Origin: a virus
Length of the DNA stretch: 64,000 bases
Direction: 5' to 3' (one strand)
Virus record (IMG/VR): IMGVR_UViG_3300008110_000207
Coordinates: 1-64,000 of that record
Positions within the stretch are counted from its first letter, which is position 1. Each line of letters starts with the position of its first letter. Positions 1 through 8,203 of the stretch are shown here, piece by piece. Below the pieces are notes generated by a model. That model searched no databases. It was not told the DNA's origin and was given only the letters and a program-made list of their open reading frames with translations. Both the position numbers and the translations under genes were made by a program.

Positions 1-429
1 GGTTTAGAAGGAACTATTGGTAAAGAAGAAATTGTAAGATTGCTGATGGACCCAACTGGAAGAGTTCATACAGAAGAGACCAAACAAAAGATGAGTGAAG
101 CACATAAAGGTAAATCAAAGCACACAGAAGAAAGTAAAGAGAAGTTGAGACAGTTTAGAACTGGTATGAAGTTGAGTGAGGAACATAAAAGAAAAATAGG
201 TGAGGCAGGTTTAGGTAATAAAAGATGTCTTGGATACAAGCATACAGAAGAAACCAAAGAAAAGGTTAGTAAATCACTCATAGGTAATAAGAGGTGGTCT
301 TCAAATCCAAATGTTAGTGAAGAAGAAAGAAAGAGGAGGAGTGAAGCATCAAAAGAAAGGTGGAGAAAGTATAGAGAGGCAAAAGGTCTTGACCCAGATA
401 AACCGATTGACCCAAGATACATTAAGTAA
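1..429 (+). CDS. NUMOD3-repeat C-terminal part of a homing endonuclease (5' end outside window)
   Basis: The frame is open from the first base, so the N-terminus lies upstream of the window. About 140 residues are visible. They contain repeated NUMOD3-type modules such as HTEETKQKMSEAHKGK, LSEEHKRKIGEAG and HTEETKEKVSKSLIGNKRW, rich in Lys and Glu. In known families these small helical modules bind DNA behind a GIY-YIG or HNH nuclease domain. No catalytic motif is visible, so the nuclease domain must be upstream or lost. The tail ends with a charged RWRKYREAKG segment. The gene lies just upstream of psbD, and homing endonucleases near photosystem genes are known in cyanophages. The NUMOD3 assignment is firm; the catalytic class is unknown. 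Confidence 0.75.
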   Translation, partial: GLEGTIGKEEIVRLLMDPTGRVHTEETKQKMSEAHKGKSKHTEESKEKLRQFRTGMKLSEEHKRKIGEAGLGNKRCLGYKHTEETKEKVSKSLIGNKRWSSNPNVSEEERKRRSEASKERWRKYREAKGLDPDKPIDPRYIK

Positions 430-438
430 AAGTCCCTA

Positions 439-472
439 TTGACCTTTTATGTAAAGTATTGTAAACTAAATA
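439..472 (+). promoter_or_regulatory. psbD promoter: sigma-70-like element overlapping a CTAAATA late element
   Basis: TTGACC at 439-444 is followed after 17 bp by TAAACT at 462-467, a near-consensus bacterial promoter. CTAAATA, the variant of the T4-like late element used elsewhere in this genome, overlaps it at 466-472. A strong Shine-Dalgarno AGGAGG at 485-490 precedes the psbD ATG at 493. The overlap suggests both early and late expression, which is inference. Confidence 0.6.
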
Positions 473-492
473 TGAGAAATACATAGGAGGTT

Positions 493-1554
493 ATGACTTC
501 TTCTACACTTTCAATTCCAAACCAACAAAAAGGTTGGTTTGACCTTTTAGATGATTGGTTGAAAAGGGATAGGTTTGTGTTCGTTGGTTGGAGTGGTTTG
601 CTCTTATTTCCAACAGCATATCTTGCTCTTGGTGGTTGGTTGACTGGAACTACATTTGTTACAAGTTTTTATACACACGGATTAGCAAGTTCTTATCTTG
701 AAGGTTGTAATTTTTTGACCGCAGCATTAAGCACCCCTGCAGATTCTATGGGTCATTCCCTACTTCTTCTATGGGGTCCAGAAGCTCAGGGAGATTTCGT
801 CAGGTGGGTCCAACTTGGGGGACTCTGGCCTTTTGTGGCACTACACGGGGCTTTCAGCCTGATTGGTTTCATGTTGCGTCAGTTTGAGATTGCCCGTCTT
901 GTAGGCATCCGTCCTTACAACGCAATCGCATTCTCTGGTCCTATCGCAGTATTTGTATCTGTGTTCCTGATGTATCCACTGGGACAATCCAGTTGGTTCT
1001 TTGCACCTTCCTTTGGTGTTGCTGCTATCTTCAGGTTCCTGTTGTTCCTTCAGGGTTTCCACAACTGGACTCTCAACCCCTTCCATATGATGGGAGTTGC
1101 TGGTATACTAGGAGGAGCACTACTCTGTGCCATTCACGGAGCAACTGTAGAGAATACACTTTATGAAGATAGTGACCAATCAAACACGTTCAAAGCATTT
1201 GAACCAACTCAAGAGGAAGAGACCTATTCTATGGTCACTGCTAACCGATATTGGTCGCAGATCTTTGGCATTGCTTTTAGCAATAAGCGTTGGCTTCATT
1301 TCTTTATGCTCTTTGTTCCCGTCATGGGTCTCTGGACCAGTTCTATTGGGATCATTGGTCTCGCACTCAATCTTCGTGCTTATGATTTCGTATCCCAGGA
1401 AGTGAGAGCAGCAGAGGATCCTGAGTTTGAAACCTTCTATACTAAGAACATTCTACTCAATGAAGGACTCCGTGCTTGGATGGCACCTGTTGACCAACCT
1501 CATGAGAACTTTGTGTTCCCAGAGGAAGTCTTGCCCCGTGGCAATGCACTCTAA
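493..1554 (+). CDS. psbD: Photosystem II D2 reaction-centre protein
   Basis: This is a complete 353-residue D2 protein, the usual length. It binds P680 chlorophyll, pheophytin, plastoquinone QA and the non-haem iron in the thylakoid membrane. Key residues are present with a one-residue offset from host numbering: Tyr161 (TyrD, FLMYPLGQ), His190 (QGFHNW), His198 (chlorophyll ligand, NPFHMM), and His215 and His269 (iron ligands, CAIHG and KRWLHFF). The C-terminus ends in the usual [12 protein letters not shown]. Start ATG 493 has AGGAGG at ideal spacing, and the gene has its own promoter and terminator. As known for cyanophage psbA/psbD, it probably sustains photosynthesis during infection. Base composition shifts from AT-rich to noticeably GC-richer after about position 735, suggesting mosaic exchange with host genes. 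Confidence 0.98.
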   Translation: MTSSTLSIPNQQKGWFDLLDDWLKRDRFVFVGWSGLLLFPTAYLALGGWLTGTTFVTSFYTHGLASSYLEGCNFLTAALSTPADSMGHSLLLLWGPEAQGDFVRWVQLGGLWPFVALHGAFSLIGFMLRQFEIARLVGIRPYNAIAFSGPIAVFVSVFLMYPLGQSSWFFAPSFGVAAIFRFLLFLQGFHNWTLNPFHMMGVAGILGGALLCAIHGATVENTLYEDSDQSNTFKAFEPTQEEETYSMVTANRYWSQIFGIAFSNKRWLHFFMLFVPVMGLWTSSIGIIGLALNLRAYDFVSQEVRAAEDPEFETFYTKNILLNEGLRAWMAPVDQPHENFVFPEEVLPRGNAL

Positions 1555-1561
1555 TCTAAAT

Positions 1562-1588
1562 AAGGGAGTTCTCGGAACTCCTTTTTTT
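1562..1588 (+). terminator. Rho-independent terminator of psbD
   Basis: A GGAGTTC/GAACTCC stem (1565-1571 with 1575-1581) with a TCG loop is followed by a run of seven T. It begins a few bases after the psbD stop codon and isolates psbD as its own transcription unit. Confidence 0.88.
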
Positions 1589-1663
1589 ATGTTCTTAATG
1601 CTCTTCTCATTCATAGCATTTGGAATTTTTATGTTTATAGTATCAGTACTACAAGATCTATGA
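1589..1663 (+). CDS. Possible 24-residue single-span membrane peptide
   Basis: An ATG directly after the psbD terminator opens a 24-codon frame, MFLMLFSFIAFGIFMFIVSV followed by LQDL, which is almost entirely one hydrophobic helix. Its TGA overlaps the next ATG (ATGA at 1660), suggesting translational coupling. No Shine-Dalgarno is visible because the T-run of the terminator lies directly upstream, so translation is doubtful. Small membrane peptides are common in cyanophages. It may be a chance frame. Confidence 0.3.
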   Translation: MFLMLFSFIAFGIFMFIVSVLQDL

Positions 1664-1782
1664 TCACTTCTGAAACACCTTATAAGTTAGCAGAAATAAT
1701 TCGTGATACTTGGCCTAACCTTTACAGACCTGCCAAAGTATCGTACAATAAAGAAAAGAAACAAGACAATGAGAAAGTATAA
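1660..1782 (+). CDS. Small hypothetical protein (40 aa)
   Basis: An ATG overlapping the preceding TGA starts a 40-codon frame beginning MITSETPYKLAEIIRDTWPN and ending in a lysine-rich tail. Its composition (Trp, Tyr, Pro, charged residues) looks protein-like, and its stop overlaps the next gene by 14 bp, as expected for compact phage operons. No domain is recognised. Confidence 0.45.
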   Translation: MITSETPYKLAEIIRDTWPNLYRPAKVSYNKEKKQDNEKV

Positions 1783-2074
1783 TGAAGAGTATTTTTCAGT
1801 TCTTGATAAGAGAACTGGAAAGAAACTATTAGATTGTGGAGCAGAAGAAGATGCTCTGTATATGGTTTCGATGGACCCACAGAACCGCACTTATACTCGC
1901 AATAAGTTTTTGATGGGTCAGGTGGTGGATATTGAAACTCCCAAAGCACTTCCTACTAATGAGATTGTGGTGAATATGGATGGTGGAGTTGGTGGGTCTT
2001 GGAGAGTCGAAGAACCAGAAAAACTTCCTCAGATCAAACTACCAGACAGGCAAGCAGAACCTGTGAGAGTATGA
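1769..2074 (+). CDS. Conserved-type hypothetical protein (101 aa)
   Basis: The start is placed at ATG 1769 (MRKYNEEYFSVLDKRTGKK). A further upstream in-frame extension to 1703 would run through the preceding small gene and has no start signal. The protein is soluble, mixed alpha/beta in composition, with a GG-rich patch (NMDGGVGGSWRV) and an acidic/proline tail. The stop TGA overlaps the ATG of the next gene (ATGA at 2071). Function is not recognised. Confidence 0.65.
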   Translation: MRKYNEEYFSVLDKRTGKKLLDCGAEEDALYMVSMDPQNRTYTRNKFLMGQVVDIETPKALPTNEIVVNMDGGVGGSWRVEEPEKLPQIKLPDRQAEPVRV

Positions 2075-2268
2075 ATCACCGCAAACATAAACAAGTAAAA
2101 AATTTGAAAAACAAAGTGTATACGCCAGAAGGATATATTAAAGATCCACCAGATGCTGTGTGTCCTCATTGTGGTCAAAAAAATAAACCTTGTTCTTATG
2201 TCAATAGTCTAAGTCGTGCCTGGGCAAGAGGTGCTTGTGCCAAGATAAATAATTATAAGTCGCAGTAA
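2071..2268 (+). CDS. Small zinc-ribbon-like protein (65 aa)
   Basis: The ATG at 2071 overlaps the previous stop. The N-terminus is very basic (MNHRKHKQVKNLKNK). The C-terminal half has CPHCGQKNKPC and a further Cys in ARGACAK, a plausible four-Cys metal site. No specific family is recognised; it may be a nucleic-acid-binding small protein. It is 3 bp upstream of the HNH gene and probably co-transcribed with it. Confidence 0.6.
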   Translation: MNHRKHKQVKNLKNKVYTPEGYIKDPPDAVCPHCGQKNKPCSYVNSLSRAWARGACAKINNYKSQ

Positions 2269-2271
2269 TTT

Positions 2272-2643
2272 ATGGGACCTCTACACTCTCCAAAAGAATA
2301 CTTGTTTAATTTATACGCAACAAGTTCTGGAGAGGCAAAACGAATGTGGAGGCAAAAGATAAAAGAAAGTTGGAATCATCAATGTGCTTATTGTGGGTCA
2401 GAAGAGAACCTTACGATTGACCACATTGTTCCACAGTCTAAAGGTGGAATGGATAATACAAAAAACGTAGTCTGTTGCTGCCATGACTGCAACCAGTCAA
2501 AGGGACATGAGCATTGGAAACTATGGTATGTTCAACAAGATTTTTATAGTGAAGAGAGGTTTGATAAAATAGAAGAATGGATGAAACCAGATCCTCCTAC
2601 TAATTTATTTGCATATCGTCCTAGAAGAAATAATGCCAGTTGA
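2272..2643 (+). CDS. HNH endonuclease, free-standing
   Basis: This 123-residue protein carries a classic HNH (McrA-type) module: CAYCGSEENLTIDHIVPQSK, then GGMDNTKNVVCCCHDCNQSKG. Two Cys pairs bind the structural zinc, and the DH pair supplies the general base and metal site. A basic N-terminal helix (AKRMWRQKIKESW) precedes it. Such free-standing HNH proteins are usually homing endonucleases or packaging-associated nicking enzymes; there is no terminase nearby, so homing is the more likely role. It ends just before the late promoter of the fibre gene. Confidence 0.88.
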   Translation: MGPLHSPKEYLFNLYATSSGEAKRMWRQKIKESWNHQCAYCGSEENLTIDHIVPQSKGGMDNTKNVVCCCHDCNQSKGHEHWKLWYVQQDFYSEERFDKIEEWMKPDPPTNLFAYRPRRNNAS

Positions 2644-2650
2644 GTATTTA

Positions 2651-2657
2651 ATAAATA
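2651..2657 (+). promoter_or_regulatory. T4-like late promoter ATAAATA
   Basis: ATAAATA in the context TTTAATAAATACTT lies about 97 bp before the fibre gene ATG at 2754. The resulting transcript would have an unusually long leader containing the palindromes annotated at 2705-2747. Confidence 0.65.
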
Positions 2658-2669
2658 CTTGTAAAAGAC

Positions 2670-2692
2670 GAACCATAGGGGATAGTGAACCT
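2670..2692 (+). repeat. 23-bp leader repeat, copy 1
   Basis: This stretch, containing the purine-rich core CCATAGGGGATAGTGAACC, is identical over 23 bp to 8181-8203. Both copies follow an ATAAATA late promoter in front of a giant fibre gene. In copy 2 it serves as the ribosome-binding site of the gene at 8203. Here it is followed by TTG 2695, which opens only a short frame, and the fibre ATG is 60 bp further on. Confidence 0.85.
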
Positions 2693-2704
2693 AATTGGAT
2701 AGTC

Positions 2705-2747
2705 TAAGACATGCAGTATATACTGCAAAAAGGTAAATACCGTCTTA
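2705..2747 (+). promoter_or_regulatory. Palindromic 5' leader of the fibre gene
   Basis: A perfect 16-bp palindrome TGCAGTATATACTGCA (2712-2727) is nested inside an outer 6-bp inverted pair TAAGAC (2705-2710) and GTCTTA (2742-2747). The purine stretch AAAAAGGT, the only Shine-Dalgarno candidate for ATG 2754, lies between the inner palindrome and the outer right arm. It could fold as RNA or be an operator; neither is shown. Confidence 0.6.
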
Positions 2748-2753
2748 CGATAA

Positions 2754-5700
2754 ATGGCAACTCCAATTAGACTAAAAAGGTCTGCTGTACCTGGTAAGAG
2801 ACCTGTAGTAAATGATTTACAGTTAGGTGAATTAGCTTTTAACTTTTATGATGGTTACCTATGGGGGAAGAGAGACACTGGTGGTGTCGCAATAGGTACA
2901 ACCATTGCCCTGTTAACACCTTGGACAGAGAACTTTGGTGCAGGGTCGATTTATTATTTGAATTCGGTTGGTATAGGAACAACATTATCTTTAGCACCAC
3001 TACATGTTTCTGGGGGCGCTATTTTTAGTGGAAATAACAGCTCTGAACTTGTAAGAATTACTCAAACTGGATCGGGTCCAGCATTGGTAGTTGAAGATAG
3101 CTTAAATCCTGATATAACACCATTTGTTGTAACTTCTGCTGGAAAAGTTGGGATCGGTCTTACTCAAGGTGAAATTGGAGCATATGCTCTTGAAGTTGAT
3201 GGTGGTAATATAAGATTTGTAACAGGTGGACAAGGTGATTTAGTTTTTTCGCATCAAAATTTAGTTTCTAATATTAATGCTGCTGATAATATTCAACTTG
3301 GATTAGGTGCTAATAATCAAAACGCAATAAGAATTAATCTCAATAATGATGTTGGCATAGGTACAACAACCCCAACGTCAAAACTTCATGTTGTTGGTAA
3401 TACCTTTGTAACTGGTATATCTACTTTTGGTGATTTAAAAGTAAATCGTAATGCCGCAATCGATGGGCACTCAAATTTTGTAGGGGTAGTAACATTTGCC
3501 GAAACTATTTTTGCAGAAAAGGGTGCATTTATTGATAATATTTTAATTGGTGTTGGGGATATTAATAAAATTTACACCAACACTGGGGATTTAATCCTAG
3601 ATTCGGATAATAATCTTGTTAACATTGATTCATCATTAATTGTTTCTGGCATAGCAACTTTTAGTCAACTTTTAGATGCAAATAATGGTGTCACAATTGA
3701 TAATGTTCAAATAGGAATTAGTGGTGATAATGAAATTGATACTACTGTCGGAAATCTAACTATTGATTCTGCAGATGGTACTATACTCATTGACGATAGA
3801 TTAATTGTTTCTGGTATTTCTACTTTTAATACGAATGCTAAGTTCATTGGTAACGTAGAAGTAAATGAAAATATAATCTCAACTGGAGTAGTAACATCCT
3901 TCGACAGATTTTCTACTGGTAATTTTGGTACAGGAATTAATATTACTCAAAATACAATCAGTGGTCCTTCTGAAATTACTATTGATCCTGCTGGTGTTGG
4001 TGATAATACTGGATCAGTTAGAATCAAAGGAGATCTATTCGTTGATGGTGTTCAGACTGTTATCAATTCAACAACAGTAGAAATTGCAGATTTCATCGTT
4101 GGTATTGCTTCAACGGCAACAACAGATGTACTTGCCGATGGTGCTGGAATTAAAATTGGTCCTAATAATACATTAACATATGATCATGCTAATACGGCAT
4201 TAAAGTCTAGTGAAAACTTTAATCTTGCTGTTGGAAAGGTTTATGAGATTGATGGTACTGAGGTTTTAAGTTCAACTCTTCTAACCGTAGCAAATATTAA
4301 CTCTAGTGGTTTAACGACAACCAATAACCTGAATGTAACTGGTGTTGGTACTATTGCAACACTTAATAGTACTACTACCAATATTACAAATGCTAATATT
4401 GTTACTGGTATTGTAACCAACTTAACCACCTCTGGTATTGGTACTATTGCTACAGCATCAATTGATCTAGCATATGTTAAGACTGGTATTACAACTAACT
4501 TAATAACCACTGGTATTGCCAGCATTACTTCTGGTATTGTAACTAATCTAACTGTATCTGGTGTTGCTACATTCCAAAGCAATATAAGATTGGGAGATAA
4601 TGATCAAATAATTTTAGGTGATGATGATGATTTAAAAATTTATCATGATGGAACTGATAGTTGGATTTATGAACAAGGACCTGGAACTTTAAATCTTAGA
4701 TCTAATGGTGGAAATATTAGTTTAATTCTTAATAGTCAACCAATGGTTGTTGCTACTGAGAATGGATCTGTACAACTTTATCATGGCAGTAGCACAAAAT
4801 TTGAAACTACAGGTGCTGGGGCAACTGTTTATGGAATATTAAACACATCCCAACTGAATGTAATAGGAATATCTACGTTCACAACTATTAATACTAACAT
4901 TGGTAATATTGTAACTGGTGTTGTAACCAACTTAACCACAAGTGGCATTGGCACTATCACAAATCTTAATGCCACAACAGGTAACATCGTTACTGGAATC
5001 GTAACTAATTTACGCACAAGTGGCATTGGTACTATCACGACTCTTAATGCCACCACTGGTAACATTGTAACTGGTGTCGTAACAACTTTATCAGGTACTA
5101 CTGCTACTTATACGACCGGTAATTTTGACACTGCTAATGTAACTAACGCTATTGTAGATATTGGTGTTATTACAACTCTTTCTGGTGTAGGAGCAACTTA
5201 TATTACAGGTAATTTTACAACTGTTAATACTAATATCGGTAATGTCGTTACTGGAATCGTAACTAATTTACGCACAAGTGGCATTGGTACTATCACGACT
5301 CTTAATGCCACAACAGGTAACATTGTAACTGGTGTTGTAACTACTTTATCTGGTACCACTGCTACCTACACTGATGCATCAATTAATACTGCAAATATTA
5401 GAACTGGTATTGTTACTAATTTTATTGTATCTGGTATTGCTACCGTATCTACCGCATCAATTGATCTAGCATATGTTAAGACTGGTATTGTAACCAACTT
5501 AACCACAAGTGGCATTGGCACTATCACAACTCTTAATGCCATCACTGGTAATATTGTTACTGGTTTAGTAACAACTCTTTCTGGAACCACGGCAACTTAT
5601 ACGACCGGTAACTTCGGAACTGCTAATGCTACCACTGGTAATATTGTAACTGGTGTCGTAACAACTTTATCAGGTACTACTGCTACTTATACGACCGGTA

Positions 5701-7841
5701 ATTTTGTAACTGCTAATACTAATATTGGTAACATTGTTACTGGTGTTGTTACCAACTTAATCACCAGTGGCATTGGTACTATCACGACTCTTAATGCCAC
5801 CACTGGTAATATTGTAACTGGTGTCGTAACAACTTTATCAGGTACTACTGCTACTTATACGACCGGTAATTTTACAACTGCTAATGCCACCACTGGTAAC
5901 ATTGTCACTGGTGTCGTAACCAACTTAATCACAAGTGGTATTGGTACTATCACCACTCTTAATGCTACCACTGGTAATATTGTTACTGGTTTAGTAACAA
6001 CTCTTTCTGGTACAACAGCAACTTATACGACTGGTAATTTTGTAACTGCTAATACTAATATTGGTAACATTGTTACTGGTGTTGTTACCAACTTAATCAC
6101 CAGTGGCATTGGTACTATCACGACTCTTAATGCCACCACTGGTAACATTGTTACTGGTGTTGTTACCAACTTAATCACCAGTGGCATTGGTACTATCACG
6201 ACTCTTAATGCCACCACTGGTAACATTGTTACTGGTGTAGTCACAACTCTAAGTGGTACAAATTTAAATTATACTGGAATAAGCACTCTTGGTATTACTT
6301 CAACAACTAATTTAACGGCACAACAACTTCAAGTCACTGGTGGTGCTTATGTTTCTGGTAATCTTGGAGTTGGAACCACAAATCCAACATCAAAATTAGA
6401 TGTAGTTGGTAATATTAAATTAACTGGTCAAATTCAAGGCCCTTCAGAACTTATTATTGATCCGGCAGCAGTTGGAGATAATACTGGTGCCGTAAGAATT
6501 AAAGGAGATCTATTCGTTGATGGAACACAAACCATCATCAATTCTGCAACAATCGAACTTGCTGATTTTATCGTTGGAATTGCTTCTACAGCAACAACTG
6601 ATTTATTAGCAGATGGGGCTGGAATTAAAATTGGTCCTGATAATACATTAACATATGATCATGCTAATACTGCTTTAAAGTCTAGTGAGAACTTTAATCT
6701 TGCTGTTGGTAAATCTTATGAGATTAATGGCACTGAAGTTTTAAGTTCGACTCTATTAACAGTAGCAAATATCAGTGCTTCTGGAATTGGTACCATTACA
6801 AATATCAATGTTACGAATGGCAACATTGTAACAGGTATTGTTACCAACTTAATCACAAATGGCATTGGTACTATCACGACTCTTAATGCTACAACAGGTA
6901 ACATCGTTACTGGAATCGTAACAACTTTATCAGGTACTACTGCTACCTATACTAATGCTTCAATTGATAGAGCAAATATTAGGACTGGAATTGTAACCAA
7001 CTTAACCACCAGTGGTATTGGTACTATCACGACTCTTAATGCCACCACTGGTAACATTGTCACTGGTGTTGTTACCACACTCAGTGGTACTACTGCTACC
7101 TACACCACTGGTAACTTCGGAACTGCTAATGCTACCACAGGTAACATTGTAACAGGTGTTGTTACCACACTTAGTGGTTCTAATGCTACTTATACTACTG
7201 GTAACTTTACGACTGCTAATGCTACTACTGGAAACGTAACAACTCTTTCTGGAACCACGGCAACTTACACTACAGGTAACTTTACAACTGCTAATACCAA
7301 TATCGGTAACATTGTTACTGGTGTTGTTACCAACTTAATCACCAGTGGCATTGGTACTATCACGACTCTTAATGCCACCACTGGTAACATTGTAACTGGT
7401 GTCGTAACAACTCTTTCTGGAACCACGGCAACTTACACTACAGGTAACTTTACAACTGCTAATGCCACCACTGGTAACATTGTCACTGGTGTCGTAACAA
7501 CCTTAAGTGGCACCAATGCAACTTACACCACTGGTAACTTTACAACTGCTAATGCTACTACTGGTAACATTGTTACTGGTTTGGTCACAACCTTAAGTGG
7601 CACCAATGCAACTTACACCACTGGTAACTTTACAACTGCTAATGCGACAACTGGTAATATCGTTACGGGTGTCGTTACAACTCTTTCCGGTACAACAGCA
7701 ACTTATACGACTGGTAATTTTGGGACTGCTAATGCTACCACAGGTAACATTGTAACAGGTGTTGTTACCACACTTAGTGGTTCTAATGCTACTTATACTA
7801 CTGGTAACTTTACGACTGCTAATGCTACTACTGGAAACTGA
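2754..7841 (+). CDS. Giant repeat-rich virion fibre protein, N-terminal and repeat part (frameshifted at 3' end)
   Basis: This 1695-residue structural protein starts with the module RLKRSAVPGKRPVVNDLQLG ELAFNFYDG, typical of baseplate-attached phage fibres. It contains GIGTT/P-T-SKL phrases and two copies (about residues 402-510 and 1228-1336) of a roughly 100-residue module beginning GPSE-I-IDPA. Two long arrays follow (residues about 717-1162 and 1357-1695) built from TTGNIVTGVVTTLSG and TTATYTTGNFTTANA units, composed of T, G, N, V, I and A, as expected for a beta-helical shaft. The frame stops at TGA 7839-7841 in the middle of a repeat, while the usual C-terminal domain continues in the +1 frame. 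Host receptor-facing fibre is the likely role. Confidence 0.85.
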   Translation: MATPIRLKRSAVPGKRPVVNDLQLGELAFNFYDGYLWGKRDTGGVAIGTTIALLTPWTENFGAGSIYYLNSVGIGTTLSLAPLHVSGGAIFSGNNSSELVRITQTGSGPALVVEDSLNPDITPFVVTSAGKVGIGLTQGEIGAYALEVDGGNIRFVTGGQGDLVFSHQNLVSNINAADNIQLGLGANNQNAIRINLNNDVGIGTTTPTSKLHVVGNTFVTGISTFGDLKVNRNAAIDGHSNFVGVVTFAETIFAEKGAFIDNILIGVGDINKIYTNTGDLILDSDNNLVNIDSSLIVSGIATFSQLLDANNGVTIDNVQIGISGDNEIDTTVGNLTIDSADGTILIDDRLIVSGISTFNTNAKFIGNVEVNENIISTGVVTSFDRFSTGNFGTGINITQNTISGPSEITIDPAGVGDNTGSVRIKGDLFVDGVQTVINSTTVEIADFIVGIASTATTDVLADGAGIKIGPNNTLTYDHANTALKSSENFNLAVGKVYEIDGTEVLSSTLLTVANINSSGLTTTNNLNVTGVGTIATLNSTTTNITNANIVTGIVTNLTTSGIGTIATASIDLAYVKTGITTNLITTGIASITSGIVTNLTVSGVATFQSNIRLGDNDQIILGDDDDLKIYHDGTDSWIYEQGPGTLNLRSNGGNISLILNSQPMVVATENGSVQLYHGSSTKFETTGAGATVYGILNTSQLNVIGISTFTTINTNIGNIVTGVVTNLTTSGIGTITNLNATTGNIVTGIVTNLRTSGIGTITTLNATTGNIVTGVVTTLSGTTATYTTGNFDTANVTNAIVDIGVITTLSGVGATYITGNFTTVNTNIGNVVTGIVTNLRTSGIGTITTLNATTGNIVTGVVTTLSGTTATYTDASINTANIRTGIVTNFIVSGIATVSTASIDLAYVKTGIVTNLTTSGIGTITTLNAITGNIVTGLVTTLSGTTATYTTGNFGTANATTGNIVTGVVTTLSGTTATYTTGNFVTANTNIGNIVTGVVTNLITSGIGTITTLNATTGNIVTGVVTTLSGTTATYTTGNFTTANATTGNIVTGVVTNLITSGIGTITTLNATTGNIVTGLVTTLSGTTATYTTGNFVTANTNIGNIVTGVVTNLITSGIGTITTLNATTGNIVTGVVTNLITSGIGTITTLNATTGNIVTGVVTTLSGTNLNYTGISTLGITSTTNLTAQQLQVTGGAYVSGNLGVGTTNPTSKLDVVGNIKLTGQIQGPSELIIDPAAVGDNTGAVRIKGDLFVDGTQTIINSATIELADFIVGIASTATTDLLADGAGIKIGPDNTLTYDHANTALKSSENFNLAVGKSYEINGTEVLSSTLLTVANISASGIGTITNINVTNGNIVTGIVTNLITNGIGTITTLNATTGNIVTGIVTTLSGTTATYTNASIDRANIRTGIVTNLTTSGIGTITTLNATTGNIVTGVVTTLSGTTATYTTGNFGTANATTGNIVTGVVTTLSGSNATYTTGNFTTANATTGNVTTLSGTTATYTTGNFTTANTNIGNIVTGVVTNLITSGIGTITTLNATTGNIVTGVVTTLSGTTATYTTGNFTTANATTGNIVTGVVTTLSGTNATYTTGNFTTANATTGNIVTGLVTTLSGTNATYTTGNFTTANATTGNIVTGVVTTLSGTTATYTTGNFGTANATTGNIVTGVVTTLSGSNATYTTGNFTTANATTGN
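7122..7235 (+). repeat. 114-bp exact direct repeat, copy 1
   Basis: This stretch is identical base for base to 7725-7838. Copy 1 ends in GGAAAC and continues in frame into GTAACAACTCTT. The surrounding coding repeats are only similar, with silent differences between units, so an exact 114-bp match stands out. Confidence 0.9.
7725..7838 (+). repeat. 114-bp exact direct repeat, copy 2, ending at the frame break
   Basis: This copy is identical to 7122-7235. Immediately after GGAAAC it runs into TGA instead of GTAACAAC, terminating the fibre frame. The break coincides exactly with the repeat boundary, pointing to unequal recombination or an assembly join at this repeat. Confidence 0.9.
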
Positions 7842-8166
7842 TACAACTTCAACCAGAACAGGATCAGCAACTGCAACAACAACTACAACATCACAAACAT
7901 CTATTCATACTATTTCAAGAAACCAGTATCGTTCTGTCGAATACCTTGTTCAGGCAGTTGAAGGAACTAATTTCCATACTACAAAGATACTTGTAGTTCA
8001 TGATAGTACAAATGCATATTTGACTGAATATGGAACTGTCTATAATAATGGAACTGTTGCTAGTTATGATGTGGATATTTCTGGTGCAAATATAAGGTTA
8101 CTGGCAACCCCTGCAAGTTCTTCTTCAACAACATTTAAGATTAGTTTTACTTCTATCGTAGTTTGA
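7840..8166 (+). pseudogene. Displaced C-terminal domain of the fibre gene (+1 frame)
   Basis: The frame beginning around 7840 has no start codon or ribosome-binding site of its own. It encodes a low-complexity linker (TSTRTGSATATTTTTSQ) followed by a well-formed beta domain: SIHTISRNQYRSVEYLVQAV, then TKILVVHDSTNAYLTEYGTV and a final ISFTSIVV. This looks like the globular C-terminal cap of cyanophage fibre proteins. It is the natural end of the gene at 2754, separated by a +1 frame change. Either the gene is truncated, or the shift is recoded or a sequence artefact. The stop TGA overlaps the next late promoter. Confidence 0.7.
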
Positions 8167-8172
8167 TAAATA
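8166..8172 (+). promoter_or_regulatory. T4-like late promoter ATAAATA
   Basis: ATAAATA starts on the last base of the preceding stop codon and lies 30 bp upstream of the TTG start at 8203. It is followed by the second copy of the 23-bp leader repeat. Confidence 0.7.
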
Positions 8173-8180
8173 GATAAAAA

Positions 8181-8203
8181 GAACCATAGGGGATAGTGAA
8201 CCT
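8181..8203 (+). repeat. 23-bp leader repeat, copy 2, with ribosome-binding site
   Basis: Identical to 2670-2692. AGGGGAT within it lies about 10 bp before TTG 8203 and is the best Shine-Dalgarno for the following gene; the last base of the repeat is the first base of that TTG codon. Confidence 0.85.

Noticed and set aside
2695-2736. TTG-initiated 13-codon frame after the first leader repeat
   Set aside because: Too short and without similarity to fibre N-termini; kept only as a note on the duplicated leader.
4900-7840. Dense short repeats resembling a CRISPR-like or satellite array
   Set aside because: Unit spacing follows codons, the frame stays open and differences are mostly silent; these are protein-coding repeats (TTGNIVTG, TTATYTTGNF).
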